NCBI GenBank assembly: GCA_964058845.1
Contig: CAXKVR010000840.1
Coordinates: 1 to 29,904, forward strand
Reading direction: 5' to 3'
Length of the DNA stretch: 29,904 nucleotides
From: Carex sylvatica
Lineage: Eukaryota; Streptophyta; Magnoliopsida; Poales; Cyperaceae
Each line of letters begins with the position of its first letter. Position 1 is the stretch's first letter. The position numbers and the translations under genes are program-made. Positions 1 through 9,524 of the stretch are shown in pieces. The notes below the pieces were generated by a model that did not search any database, was not told where the DNA came from, and saw only the letters and a list, made by a program, of their open reading frames with translations.

Positions 1-585
1 AAGAAAGAAAGTAAGTAAGTAAAGAAAGAACAAACCATAATAAAACCCGAAGAAGAAAGAAAGAAGATCTGTGAAGCTCTCCAATCTTCACTGCTCAGCT
101 CTCCCGCTTCTTCTCTCTTTTTGAACCTCTCCATTAGATTCTGTTCGATCCCCTGGTTAGTGGCAAAGGATGTCCTTTTATAGCCTTCCCAAACGCCCCT
201 TTCATCTTTGGGCCTTAATTGGGCCTCCGCCTTCTGCTCTGGAAAACTCTGATGCGGCTCGCATCATAGTTTATGGTAGCGTCAGAGTGGTAACGCGGGT
301 CGCGTGCCATGGATACGAGTCGCATCGAAGTCTGTCTAATGCGGCTAGCATCTGTGGTAGCATCAGAGTGGTAAGCGACTCGTGTCAGGGTTGATGCGAC
401 TCGTATGCACAGTCTCAGATTATCAGTTACCTTCTGATTTCGCCAATTTATCTGCAAATAAGAATGAAAACGCAGCAGTACCACATTCTATAGATATTAA
501 ATGTAATAGACGCTATTTAATTGTTTAAAGCGCAAATTTTGGTACGCGGATTGGTCTGAATAATAGATCAAATATGATGATATCA
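1..585 (-). repeat. 3' LTR of Athila-like copy 1 (partial)
   Basis: On the minus strand the LTR begins with TGATATCA at 585, directly after the polypurine tract, and runs off the left window edge. It matches in reverse the first ~600 bp of the complete LTR at 12643-14164, including the promoter and the pyrimidine/GAAA-rich leader. Only about the first 585 of ~1522 bp is present. U3 carries several copies of the GATGCGASTCGCATC-like motif (about 250-410). Confidence 0.88.
173..184 (-). promoter_or_regulatory. LTR TATA box, copy 1
   Basis: Reading the minus strand gives GGCTATAAAAGGA, a strong TATA box, about 400 bp into the LTR. The same box lies at 13071-13082 in the other copy. It is the probable U3/R promoter. 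A cluster of quasi-palindromic motifs lies just upstream in the transcriptional sense. Confidence 0.65.
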
Positions 586-600
586 AATTCCCCCAAGTTG
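586..600 (-). other. Polypurine tract of copy 1
   Basis: The minus strand reads CAACTTGGGGGAATT immediately before the LTR start TGATATCA. A G-rich purine run abutting the LTR is the expected primer for plus-strand DNA synthesis. Confidence 0.75.
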
Positions 601-1350
601 AACTATTGCTTGTCCTCAAGTAAAGAGTAATGCCCTAATAAATCCTAAATGCAAGGTAAATGTAAAAACATACATGAGTTATTTATATCAGGAATTTCGA
701 AAATCATTTGGATAACAATTTGGACATGTCTTAAACCAATTTTAATTCACTCCACATATTGACCACTTAAACCTCTCATTTTGAGATGTTTTGATATTTG
801 TAAAGACGAATCACTCAAATATATCAATATTCATTCTTTAACTGAAGCTATACCCTTATTCGTGGTAAATTATACAAGTTTAATGCCCCCCAAACTTGGT
901 CCAAGTTTGGGTCAGAAAGTTGCGGACTTGGTGTGTTGGTATATGCAAAAATCATCTTATGTTCTGTCGAGCTCAAAGGCATCCAAGTGGATTGTGCCAG
1001 TACTCTTATTTTTGTTTCAACAATTGGGAGACGAGCTCAAAGGCTCCCCAAATGACTTATTGCCAGTACTCTTATGTTCTCCATCTTTTCAATTACTTTC
1101 AAAAAAATTTTAGCATATACCATGAATACACACATGCACTGATATTCTTTCATACCAATGGATATCTCAATCTTTCTTTATTGTTAAATCTCATTTTCCT
1201 CCATTGAAAGGTACAGTTCATATTCCAAATGTTTATCTGATACAAATTAGGTATTCATCCTTTCAATTTCTCAAAACAACCTCACTCTAATCAGTTATGT
1301 GGTCAACCATGGGGTTAGTTCTAATCAATTCAAGGTTATGTTAATTATTA
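601..1350 (-). other. 3' noncoding segment of copy 1
   Basis: No coding function is supported. The segment matches in reverse 11880-12628 of the other copy, including the conserved stretch reading CTTGAGGACAAGCAATAGTT on the minus strand, near the polypurine tract. ORFs of about 100 residues at 781-1207 are chance frames: they have no family resemblance and are not kept in the sister copy. Confidence 0.7.
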
Positions 1351-1822
1351 CCAAAAGGAACTCAAGGGTAAGCTCGTGGTAGCAGTCTCGGTTGATGCTC
1401 TAGAAGGCGGGAGTAAATCCAATCCTATCTGTGGCACGAGTGAAATCGACGTTGACACCAAACGATTGGAGGGTCCCAAAGTGGACACGGCGAGTGTTCT
1501 CGAATCGGCGCTGCCGCAGACGGTCAAAGCGCTCAAACATGCCATGTCCAGTGAATGAGAAATGTGGTGGTGGATAGTCCTCCGCTCGAGGAGTGAATTG
1601 GACAGAGACGGCATCATAATCGGAGACGTAGTCGACATGTGAGCCGGTAGGCTCATGAGAGGGAGAAGAAGGGTGATAAGAAGAATGATGAGAAGAAGAG
1701 TGAGAGGGAGTACCGCTATGGGAAGAACTAGACACAGCTACCTGTTGTTGCTGTTGTTGCTGGTCTCGGAGTTCTCGCTGCCTCCGTTCCTGAGAGTGTT
1801 TGGAGCGGCGCTCACGAAACAT
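1351..1822 (-). pseudogene. Env-like (post-pol) ORF of Athila copy 1, 3'-deleted
   Basis: The ORF starts with ATG at 1822 and reads 140 residues to a TAG at 1400. It opens with a basic MFRERRSKH segment, then a Gln run, then a Ser/His-rich stretch, then a conserved block around FERFDRLRQRRFENTR. The sister copy (10171 onward) has the same start and a tryptophan codon where this copy has the 1400 stop. Homology continues to about 1351 and then jumps directly to sequence equivalent to position 11880 of the other copy, so about 1.25 kb encoding the rest of the protein is missing. This is the extra ORF typical of Athila elements (Athila ORF / putative envelope). No function can be assigned from sequence. 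Confidence 0.7.
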
Positions 1823-2420
1823 GATAGTTGGTGGTCGGGTAATGCGGGTCGCGTCAAGGGAGAAGCGGGCCGCGTCAAGTGAGAAGCGGGCCGCGTCAGG
1901 CTTCGCGGTGTTGAGGATGAAAGGGCACGGCTAGTGGTCTCCGGTTCTCGCTCAGAGTTGCTCTCTCTTGCTCTCTCCCTCGGCTTGGTGGTGCTCTCTC
2001 TCTCTCTCGGACTTCACTCTCTCTCGAACCCTTGGCTAATTTGTTTGCGCTCTCTCGGATCGCAATCTTTCTCTCACGGTGAAGAAGAAAGGAAATGAGG
2101 GACGGAGGATATAAGAAGAGGAAGAAGAGAAGGAAGGGTCGCGTCGCTTGGGCAACACACCTCTTTAATGCTGCGTCGGTTGGTAGAAATGCGAGTCGCA
2201 TCAAATAGCACGCGGGTCGCATCAGGGGTGATGCAAGTCACTCTGACTAGGATGCGAGTCGCATCAAGTGTAATGCCAGTAGATCTCTCCTCTAAAATAT
2301 CTAAATGGGCTTAACTAGAAGCAAAAATGAAAAAAAAATCACTTAACTATTCTAAGGGCTTGGGTTGCCTCCCAAGAAGCGCTTGTTTTAGGTCTCGAGC
2401 TTGACCACCTTTTGCTAAGT
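1823..2420 (-). other. Integrase-env spacer of copy 1
   Basis: This is untranslated spacer between integrase and the env-like ORF. It has GAGA-rich tracts (about 1940-2080), several GCGGGTCGCATCA-type motif copies (1840-1910 and 2185-2270), and the inverted sequence TGGGTTGCCTCCCA at 2361-2374, which is also found after integrase in the sister copy. It corresponds to 9525-10170 in reverse. The small ORFs here are low-complexity. Confidence 0.6.
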
Positions 2421-3998
2421 CTAAATTGAAACAGGATCGAAGAGATCCTGAACAAATCGGTCGGGACAAGGATGATCAGCAATGTAGAGCTTGAGACGCT
2501 GACCATTAACCTTGAAGGTGCCACAGGCTTCATTGCCAATCTCAATTGCACCAAAATGGTACACCTTTTTCACCACAAATGGGCCAGACCATCGAGACTT
2601 TAATTTTCCTGGAAATAGTTTCAGCCTAGAATTAAACAAAAGTACAAGATCACCTTCGTGGAAATCGCGAGGTAGGATACGCTTGTCATGAATCAACTTG
2701 GTCTTTTCTTTATAGATCCTTGCATTCTCATAGGAGTATAAGCGCATTTTCTCCAACTCGTGTAAGTCAAGGATACGCTTTTCTCTAGCTGCAAGCATGT
2801 CCATGTTGATGGCTCGCGTTGCCCAAAATACTTTGTGTTCGAGTTCCACAGGTAGGTGGCATGGCTTTCCATACACTAGCTGGAATGGGCTCATCCCTAT
2901 TGGTGTATTGAAGGCGGTACGGTATGCCCAAAGTACGTCATTTAGCTTTAGAGACCAATCCTTTCTTGTCCTTGCCACCGTCTTCTCCAAAATAGACTTG
3001 ATTTCCCTGTTTGAGATTTTAGCTTGACCATTTGATTGAGGGTGATAAGAAGTGGTTACCTTGTGGGTTACCCCGTGGCGACTCAAAAGATTGTTGAATT
3101 GGCGGTTGACAAAATGCTTGCCTTCATCACTGATAACAGCTCGTGGTACTCCAAAGCGTGGAAAAATGATGTCATTGAACATCCGCTTGACTGCATTCGA
3201 ATCTGCTCTTTGACATGGCACCGCTTCGACCCATTTGGACACGTAATCGACTGCAGCCAAAATGAACTCGTATCCACAGGATGATGGGAATGGTCCCATG
3301 AAATCAATACCCCACACATCAAAGACCTCTACTTCGAGAATGGAGTGGAGGGGCATCTCGTTGCGTTTGGTAATGTTCCCAGTTCGTTGACACTTGTCAC
3401 AAGCAATGACTAAGGTCCTTGCATCCCTGAAAAGAGTAGGCCAAAAGAAACCAGATTGCAATACCTTAGTAGCTGTTTTGGAGAACGAAGTATGGCCCCC
3501 ATAAGCGGATGAATGACAGTGATCAAGAATGGAGAGTGTCTCCTCATGTGGCACACAGCGCCTGAGAATGCTATCAATGCCTACTTTGAAAAGAAAGGGT
3601 TCATCCCAAAAGTAATACTTTGCATCCGATTTGAGCTTTTGTCTTTGCTGGTAGGTCATGGTATCAGGTAGAACCCCAGAAGCTAAGTAGTTGACAATGG
3701 CTGCATACCAAGGATCTGACTGATTGCCCATGCGGGTCGCATTGTCTTCTACATGGGTCGCATTGATCCTCATGCGGGTCGCATTGTCTTTCACATGCGT
3801 CGCATTGAGGAGGCTCGCATTGTCTTCCACATGGGTCGCGTTGAGTCTCATGCGGGTTGCATGATGATGGGTGCGAGTCGCATCAGTGGAGTTCAGTGTA
3901 GAAACTGAGATGAGTTGTTCGTCAGGAAACGAGTCATTGATTTGCAAGTTGTCAAAACCCTCACCTTCTATGCAAAGTCTGGATAGATGGTCTGTCAC
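2421..3998 (-). pseudogene. Integrase of Athila copy 1 (catalytic Glu lost)
   Basis: 525 codons are open. In order: a RNase H-integrase linker (residues ~37-95) made of NATR/NATH-type repeats; an HHCC zinc-binding domain (HCH...CDKC); the DDE core, with the first Asp in VWGIDFMG and the second in ISDEG; and a C-terminal module with RWSGPF resembling the GPY/F motif. The third acidic position lies in [12 protein letters not shown]. The sister copy and Ty3/gypsy integrases have Glu where this copy has Lys, so strand transfer should be lost. The ORF is separated from RNase H only by an in-frame TAA at 4014. Integrase would insert the element cDNA into the host genome. Confidence 0.88.
3729..3885 (-). 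repeat. Array of eight quasi-palindromic motifs in the RNase H-integrase linker
   Basis: Eight irregularly spaced units close to CATGCGGGTCGCATT occur within about 157 bp inside the integrase ORF, read as N-A-T-R/H-M/V. Unit spacing is about 15-25 bp, which is too irregular for a CRISPR array or a simple satellite. The same motif recurs elsewhere in the element. Confidence 0.8.
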
Positions 3999-4013
3999 AG
4001 TGTTTTCGACTCC

Positions 4014-4844
4014 TTACTTGTCCCTAATTTCAAAATCAATTTCCTGCAAGAGAAGAATCCATCTTATTAAACGAGGTTTAGCATCCTGTTTATGTAACAA
4101 ATACCTGAGTGCGGCATGGTCTGTATAGACAATTATCTTGGAGCCCACCAAGTATGATCTAAACTTGTCAAGAGCGAACACAATGACGAGAAGTTCTTTC
4201 TCGATAGTTGTGTAGTTCATTTGAGCTGGATCGAGCACCTTGCTAGCGTAGTAAATGGCACAAGGCTTCTTGTTCTTTCGTTGCCCAAGAACTGCTCCTA
4301 CAGCAAAGTCACTTGGATCGCACATGATCTCATCAGGAAGAGACCAGTCAGGTGCTTGGAAAATGGGTGCTGAAATGAGGGCTTTCCTGTGATCAACACA
4401 CATTCGATACCCATTCACCACACGTGTTTGGATTAGCTCATTCTTTTCATTGGTTACCACTGTCGTGCCTCCTTTTTCAGGCACCACATGTATAGGGCTC
4501 ACCCATTGACTTTCAGAAATTGAGTAAATAATACCTGCATCAAAAAGCTTGAAAATCTCTTTCTTGACTACCTCTCTTAGTGTTGGGTTGAGCCGTCGCT
4601 GGTGTTTAACAGATGGCTTGTGATCGTCTTCCAGGAAGATTATGTGCGAGCAGATGGATGGGCTGATTCCCCTCAGGTCACTGATTGAATACCCGATTGC
4701 GCCTTGGTGAAGCTTCATTTTTTTGAGAAGTTTGGCGGTTTGATCGGGATTTAAATCTGCACTGACAATAACGGAAAAAGAGCGGTCTGGGCCAAGGAAT
4801 TCATACCTGAGGTTGGTTAGAAGAGGCTTGAGCTCAGGAAGCAT
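4014..4844 (-). pseudogene. RT-RNase H of Athila copy 1, RT core deleted
   Basis: 276 codons end at a TAA. The N-terminal part has the RT fingers region ([22 protein letters not shown], then CVDHRKA at residues ~150-157). The sequence then passes straight into [10 protein letters not shown], the start of the RNase H region, so the whole palm with the YxDD catalytic motif is absent; the junction lies near 4380. RNase H follows, with [22 protein letters not shown] and [11 protein letters not shown] carrying its acidic residues. Upstream the frame continues to protease through a TAG at 4854. Reverse transcription could not be supported by this copy. Confidence 0.85.
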
Positions 4845-4853
4845 GCCCTCTGT

Positions 4854-5186
4854 CTATGCCTTGACGCGGGTCGCATCAGAAGCACTCGACTCGCGTGCGA
4901 AACCTGCGTTGGTTTTGTCCGACTCGCATCCTCTGACTTCCAGGTCCTCAAGCTTTTGAACGCGACTTGCGTAAGGTTCATGCGGGTCGCATCCAGGTCT
5001 TCTTAGGTCAAACGCTTCCACATCTGATTCTAAGTGGTTTGGTTCATCCTTCATCATCTTAGACCAAAAATTAGCATGTGCATCCTTGTTGATTTCCTCA
5101 AGCAAGTAACATTCCGCCAAATTTGTTAAACAGTCTTCGACCACATCTATTCGGAAACAAGATTCGGCTGGGGAAGGATACTTCAT
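4854..5186 (-). pseudogene. Protease-RT linker of Athila pol, copy 1
   Basis: 110 codons in the same frame as protease and RT, bounded by in-frame TGA (5205) and TAG (4854). There is no catalytic motif. The C-terminal half carries further copies of the quasi-palindromic motif, read as CDPH, ASRV, CESD and DATRV, so here the motif is not confined to one frame. This is a variable linker of the polyprotein rather than a separate gene. Confidence 0.65.
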
Positions 5187-5204
5187 GGCACGATCAAGTT
5201 GAAA

Positions 5205-6065
5205 TCACACCTTCTCCCCTCCAAAATTCAAGGTCAGTGTTCCTTGAAACACATCAATAATTGCATCTGCAGTTCTAAGAAAATGTCGTCCCAAGATGAT
5301 GGGAACTTCTTTATCCTCTTCCATTTCCATCACAACAAAATCAACAGGTACATAGTATTTTCCGACCTGAACTGGCACATCTTCCACTATGCCGAGTGGA
5401 AGTCTTACTGAGGAGTCTGCTAACTGTAAGGTCATTCGAGTAGGTCGAAGCTCTCGCATTCCTAATCGATCAAAGATTGTACGCGGCATGAGACCCACAC
5501 TAGCTCCCAAATCGCAAAGAGCTTTCTTGATCGTGGCTTTCCCTATAATGCAAGGAATAGAGAATTTACCAGGGTCGTCCAGTTTGGGTGGTAGCTCACT
5601 GTTCAGAATTGCACTGCACTGTTCTGTCAGTTTTACCGTCTTGTGCCCCCCCAAGCTTCGCTTGTTGGATAGGATGTCCTTCAGGAATTTGGCATAAATG
5701 GGCATTTGGGTCAAGGCGTCACTGAATGGGATTGTGATGTGCAGTCCCTTAAGAACTTCGACAAAATTAGAAAATTGTGCGTTCAATTTGGTCTCAGCTA
5801 GTCTTCGGGGGAAGGGTACAGGTGGTCTATACAATGGTGGTTTCTCAATCTCCTTCCTTTTCTGACTCTCAGATTCATGACACGCAGGTCGCATGTTTGG
5901 GATGCGAGTCGCGTTCACCGGTATCTTGGTTTGGGATGTAGGTTGAGTTGTTTCCATGCGGTCCAGATTCACCTCTTCAGAGGTTGATGCGAGTCGCGTG
6001 TCCGTGATGCGAGTCGCATCGACTAGGGTCTGATCTGATGGGTAGGCTGGTTCTTTGTATTGCAT
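5205..6065 (-). pseudogene. Aspartic protease region of Athila copy 1
   Basis: 286 codons. The N-terminal ~70 residues are a linker with DATRI/NATRI motif copies. The retropepsin-like domain follows, with LCDLGASVGLMP as active-site loop (D-L-G-A in place of D-T/S-G-A, as is common in Athila/Tat proteases), a hydrophobic stretch, and the flap and C-terminal part ending with PIILGRHFLRTADAIID, a typical protease end. The active-site Asp is present, so the domain looks intact. The polyprotein frame is nevertheless closed by a TGA at 5205 just downstream. The start shown is only the first Met after the last upstream stop. Confidence 0.82.
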
Positions 6066-6755
6066 CCCGCTTCGCAGAGTAATTGCCTTTGCTTCTCCCT
6101 TGGGGTTGGGTTCTGGTTGAGCAGGTAGCTTTCCATGTTAAGGTTGGCTCGATGTGACTATGTGACTCAATTGCTCCAGTAACTTGTTCTAAGCAGTTAA
6201 TTGAGTAGACATAGATTGCATTTGGTCCCACATAATTTGATTCATTTTACCTTGCTCATGAGTGAAGTTATCGGCATAGGGAGACACATATGGTTTGGAA
6301 GAACTAGCTTGAGGTGCTCGGTTGTTCTGATTTGGAAATTAAGCATTCTCGTAGAAATTCCTGTTGGTATTGTTACTGCCAGAAGAGTTGGTGAAAGAGG
6401 GTCTGGGAGGATTGTTGAATGATGCTGGGCTATTTTGATTCCACCTCTAGTTTTGTTGCTCTACCGGATCCTTGGAGTAGGATCGGTTGAAAGGAGGCCT
6501 AGGAGAGAAGGATGGTTCATTGTTAAGGTAGTGTACTTGCTCAGTCTCATCATTAGCTGATACACTTGGGCATTGCTCATAATAGTGCCTTTCATCTCCA
6601 CACATGACACATGTTTGCGGCTGCTGTTCGACTGCCTTTACACTCAACTTATCCATTTTCCTCTGCATAGCATCCATTTTGGCGGTTAGGGCAGTGATGT
6701 GATCAACCCGTATTTGCCGCCACCTCCTAGTCGGGTGTTGTCGCGGCCAGACCAC
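6066..6755 (-). pseudogene. Gag C-terminus with zinc knuckle, copy 1
   Basis: The frame reads through a CCHC zinc knuckle (CVMCGDERHYYEQC, spacing CX2CX4HX4C), then an Asn/Pro/Ser-rich tail up to the protease region. It is interrupted by in-frame stops at about 6447 (TAG), 6339 (TAA), 6189 (TAG) and 6138 (TAA), all in the frame used by protease. A frameshift relative to the N-terminal gag ORF lies near 6690-6755, where the two frames overlap. The zinc knuckle would bind and package element RNA. Confidence 0.75.
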
Positions 6756-7630
6756 TGTTGGTTCTGTGCCATGTTATCAATCAAAATCATGGGCTCAAGA
6801 GGTTCTCTTGACATCAGTGCTCCACCTGCAACTGCATTAACAGTGGTACGAGTGTTGTCAGTCAAGCCATCATAAAAAGTTTGAATCAGCAGCCAATCTG
6901 GAATACCATGGTGAGGACAAGAAAACTGCAATTCCCTAAATCTTTCCTAGGACTCATTGAGTGATTCATCAGACCTTTGCCTAAAACTGGTCAGTTGGTT
7001 TCGTACCTTTGCAGTCCTTTTGTGAGGGAAAAATCTTATCAAAAATAATTTAGACAGTTCTCTCCAGTTGGTAATGGAGTCCCTTAGTAAAGACCCTAAC
7101 CATTTCTTAGCCTTGTCTCTAAGAGTAAAAGGGAATAAAGCAAGTTTGGTGTAATCAGCTGTTGCCCCATTAGTTTTAATGGTTGTAATGCATTCAAGAA
7201 AAGTTTGGAGATGAGCATGTGGGTCCTCATGATCCAATCCATTGAATGTGTTCTGCTGAACCATGTTGACAACTCCCGGATTGAAGTTTGGTTGCTGGTT
7301 AGGAACTCTTAGCAGCCTGATTGCACCTCTGACATCTCCAGCCCTTGGCACATTAAACTCGCGTAAAGTCCTTGGCATGAAGTTATCCATGTCATCGTCG
7401 GACTGGTCAGTCAGGTCTTCCTTATCTCTTTCCTTTTCTTCCCTGTCTCCCCTGCTCAGATGTGCTGACATTGTCTCTTTAACGCAGGTTGCGTCTACCT
7501 TGATGCAAGTCGCTTCAGCTGGGACACTAGTCGCGTCTAGAGAGGACTGTGCAGGATCAATGTCGTTTGGAGGAGTTTCGTCAAAAACAGGTCCTTTGCT
7601 CCTCAGGTGGTAGTTACTTTTGGTCCTCAA
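6686..7630 (-). pseudogene. Gag N-terminal/capsid-like region, copy 1
   Basis: The ORF begins at 7630 with a basic MRTKSNYHLRSKG, followed by a linker with three degenerate DAT-type motif copies (DATS, EATC, DATC), an acidic segment, and then the retrotransposon gag core (~residues 125-225, with DPHAHLQTFLECI, AKKWLGSL and LSKLFLIRFFP). A TAG at 6947 interrupts it. The frame continues (RFRELQFSCPHHGIPDWLL) to about 6686 before shifting frame into the zinc-knuckle region. This is the structural protein for virus-like particles, here broken. Confidence 0.82.
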
Positions 7631-7757
7631 TTGATAGTTGTCTGTGGAAGGTGGTAAGAAAGCCAGACTTTGGAATGAGAATAATAAAAGAAATGATACA
7701 GATTAAAATCTAGATTAACCTGGATAGGCTAAAATTCAAAAAAAATGATTACCGATT

Positions 7758-7774
7758 CTCCGGCAACGGTGCCA
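7758..7774 (-). other. Primer-binding site (tRNA-Asp type), copy 1
   Basis: The minus strand reads TGGCACCGTTGCCGGAG, five bases after the LTR end. It resembles the TGGCGCCGTTGCCGGGG site complementary to plant tRNA-Asp used by Athila elements, with two transitions. It sets the orientation and the 5' boundary of the internal region. Confidence 0.8.
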
Positions 7775-7780
7775 AAAACT

Positions 7781-8374
7781 TGTTATGCGCAAAGTGTGTA
7801 CACAAAGCTTCAGTACAGCGAGCTATATTTTGTTTAAAACCTTGATTTAGCTCTCGAATTAGAATGCAAGTGTACAACCTTTATCGAATAGTATAATCAG
7901 GTATCGATCCACAGGGAACGGTTCAATTCTGGACTTTAGCTTAGCTCAGTTAGGTACTAGAAGTAATGAAAGGGTAATTTGGTTTGTTTATATTTTCTAA
8001 GTTCAATAACAGTAAATGACAGCAATTGAAAGTTTGATTTTACTTGATTATAAAACGAAGTTTCCAGGGTTTTAGACTTTGTATTTCAACTCTGCCTCTC
8101 TGATCCCTTCACGCGACTTCGTATGCGACCCGTGTGACGCGACCCGCGTGCTCTCACATGCGTGTCGCGTAGACCTCAAGTGAATGCAGCATGTGTCTGA
8201 TCTTTAGCTATTTACTTGTGTAAGGATCCATTGACCGTACCTAAAGTTCCTAAACCTCAACTCTCGTTATATGACTTAATGAACTTGGTAAGAAAATGCA
8301 ACTTCACCTTCTTAGATCTCATACCTCTAGAGTATTCAATTCTAAGTCATTTGTCTGGTTTACTAAAGGTATCC
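7781..8374 (-). repeat. 5' LTR of Athila copy 1, truncated
   Basis: Starting at 7781 the sequence is the reverse of the last ~600 bp of the complete LTR (ending TTTGCGCATAACA on the minus strand). Homology stops abruptly after GGTATCC near 8374, where integrase sequence of the oppositely oriented copy begins. U3, promoter and about 930 bp of this LTR are missing, so copy 1 also lacks its own promoter. Confidence 0.85.
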
Positions 8375-9524
8375 TCAGGGGCTGTGTGCCGCATGAGGAG
8401 ACGCGCTCCATTCTTGATCATTGTCATTCATCCTCTTATGGAGGCCATACTTCGTTCTCCAAAACAGCTGCCAAGGTATTGCAATCTGGTTTCTTTTGGC
8501 CTACTCTTTTTAGGGATGCAAGGGTCTTAGTCATTGCTTGTGACAAGTGTCAACGAACTAGGAACATTACTAGATGCCACGAGATGCCCCTCAACTCCAT
8601 TCTTGAAGTAGAGGTCTTCGATGTGTGGGGTATTAATTTCATGGGATCATTCCCATCATCCTGTGGATACGAGTTCATTTTGGTTGCCGTAGATTATGTG
8701 TCCAAATGGGTCGAAGCAGTGCCATGTCGAAGAGAAGATTCGAATGCAGTCAAGCGAATGTTCAATGACATTATTTTGCACACTTTGGAGTGCCATGAGC
8801 TGTTATCAATGATGGAGGCAAGCATTTCGTCAACCGCCAATTCAACAATTTTCTGAGTCGCCACGGGGTAACCCACAAGGTAACCACTTCTTATCACCCT
8901 CAATCAAATGGTCAAGCTGAAATCTCAAACAGGGAAATCAAGACTATTTTGGAGAAGACTGTGGCAAGGACAAGGAAGGATTGGTCTCTGAAGCTAAATG
9001 ACGTACTTTGGGCATATCGTACCGCCTTCAAGACACCAATAGGGATGAGCCCTTTCCGGCTAGTGTATGGGAAGCCATGCCACCTACCTGTGGAGCTCGA
9101 ACACAAAGCATTCTGGGCAACGCGAGCCATCAACATGGACATGCTTGCAGCTGGAGAAAAGCGTATCCTTGACTTACACGAGTTGGAGGAAATGCTCTTA
9201 TACTTCAATGAGAATGCAAGGATCTATAAAGAAAAGACCAAGTTGATTCATGACAAGCGTATCATGCCTCGCGATTTCAAAGAAGGTGATCTTGTACTTT
9301 TATTTAATTCTAGGCTGAGACTCTTTCTAGAAAAATTAAAGTATCGATGGTCCGGCCCATTTGTGGTAAAGAAGGTGTACCATTTTGGTGCAATTGAGAT
9401 TGAAAATGAAGCATGTAGTACCTTCAAGGTTAATGGTCAGCGTCTCAATCTCTACATTGCTGATCACCCTCGTCCCGACCGATTTGTTCAAGATCTCTCC
9501 AATCCTGTTTCAATCAAACCTTAG
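8374..9524 (+). pseudogene. Integrase of Athila copy 2 (frameshifted)
   Basis: Homology to copy 1 integrase starts at the segment encoding GCVPHEET. The HHCC domain is present (HCH...CDKC). The first catalytic Asp position reads VWGINFMG, Asn instead of the Asp seen in copy 1. The second Asp (NDGG context) and the Glu (NGQAEIS) are kept, but the reading frame shifts near 8770, so the two halves are in different frames. The C-terminal half (from ~8949) retains the RWSGPF GPY/F-like module and ends at 9524. Both the substitution and the frameshift make it non-functional. Confidence 0.85.

Larger units (their letters stand above)
586..7780 (-). mobile_element. Athila-like Ty3/gypsy element, copy 1 internal region (defective)
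   Basis: Between primer-binding site and polypurine tract the order on the minus strand is gag, protease, RT/RNase H, integrase, then an env-like ORF. Athila is indicated by three things: the tRNA-Asp-type primer site, the extra ORF downstream of integrase, and a GGGAGGCAACCC-type sequence just after integrase (about 2361-2375). From 6065 down to 2421 the pol parts lie in one reading frame, broken by stops at 5205, 4854 and 4014 and by an RT deletion. Gag has further stops and a frameshift. The env-like ORF has lost its 3' part. The copy is non-autonomous. Confidence 0.9.

Noticed and set aside
781..1207. Overlapping ORFs of ~100 residues
   Set aside because: They lie in the 3' noncoding region of Athila copy 1, are not conserved as frames in the sister region (11880-12628), and resemble no family.
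3729..3885. CRISPR-like array
   Set aside because: Unit spacing is irregular, the spacers are homologous coding sequence, and the host is a plant nucleus.
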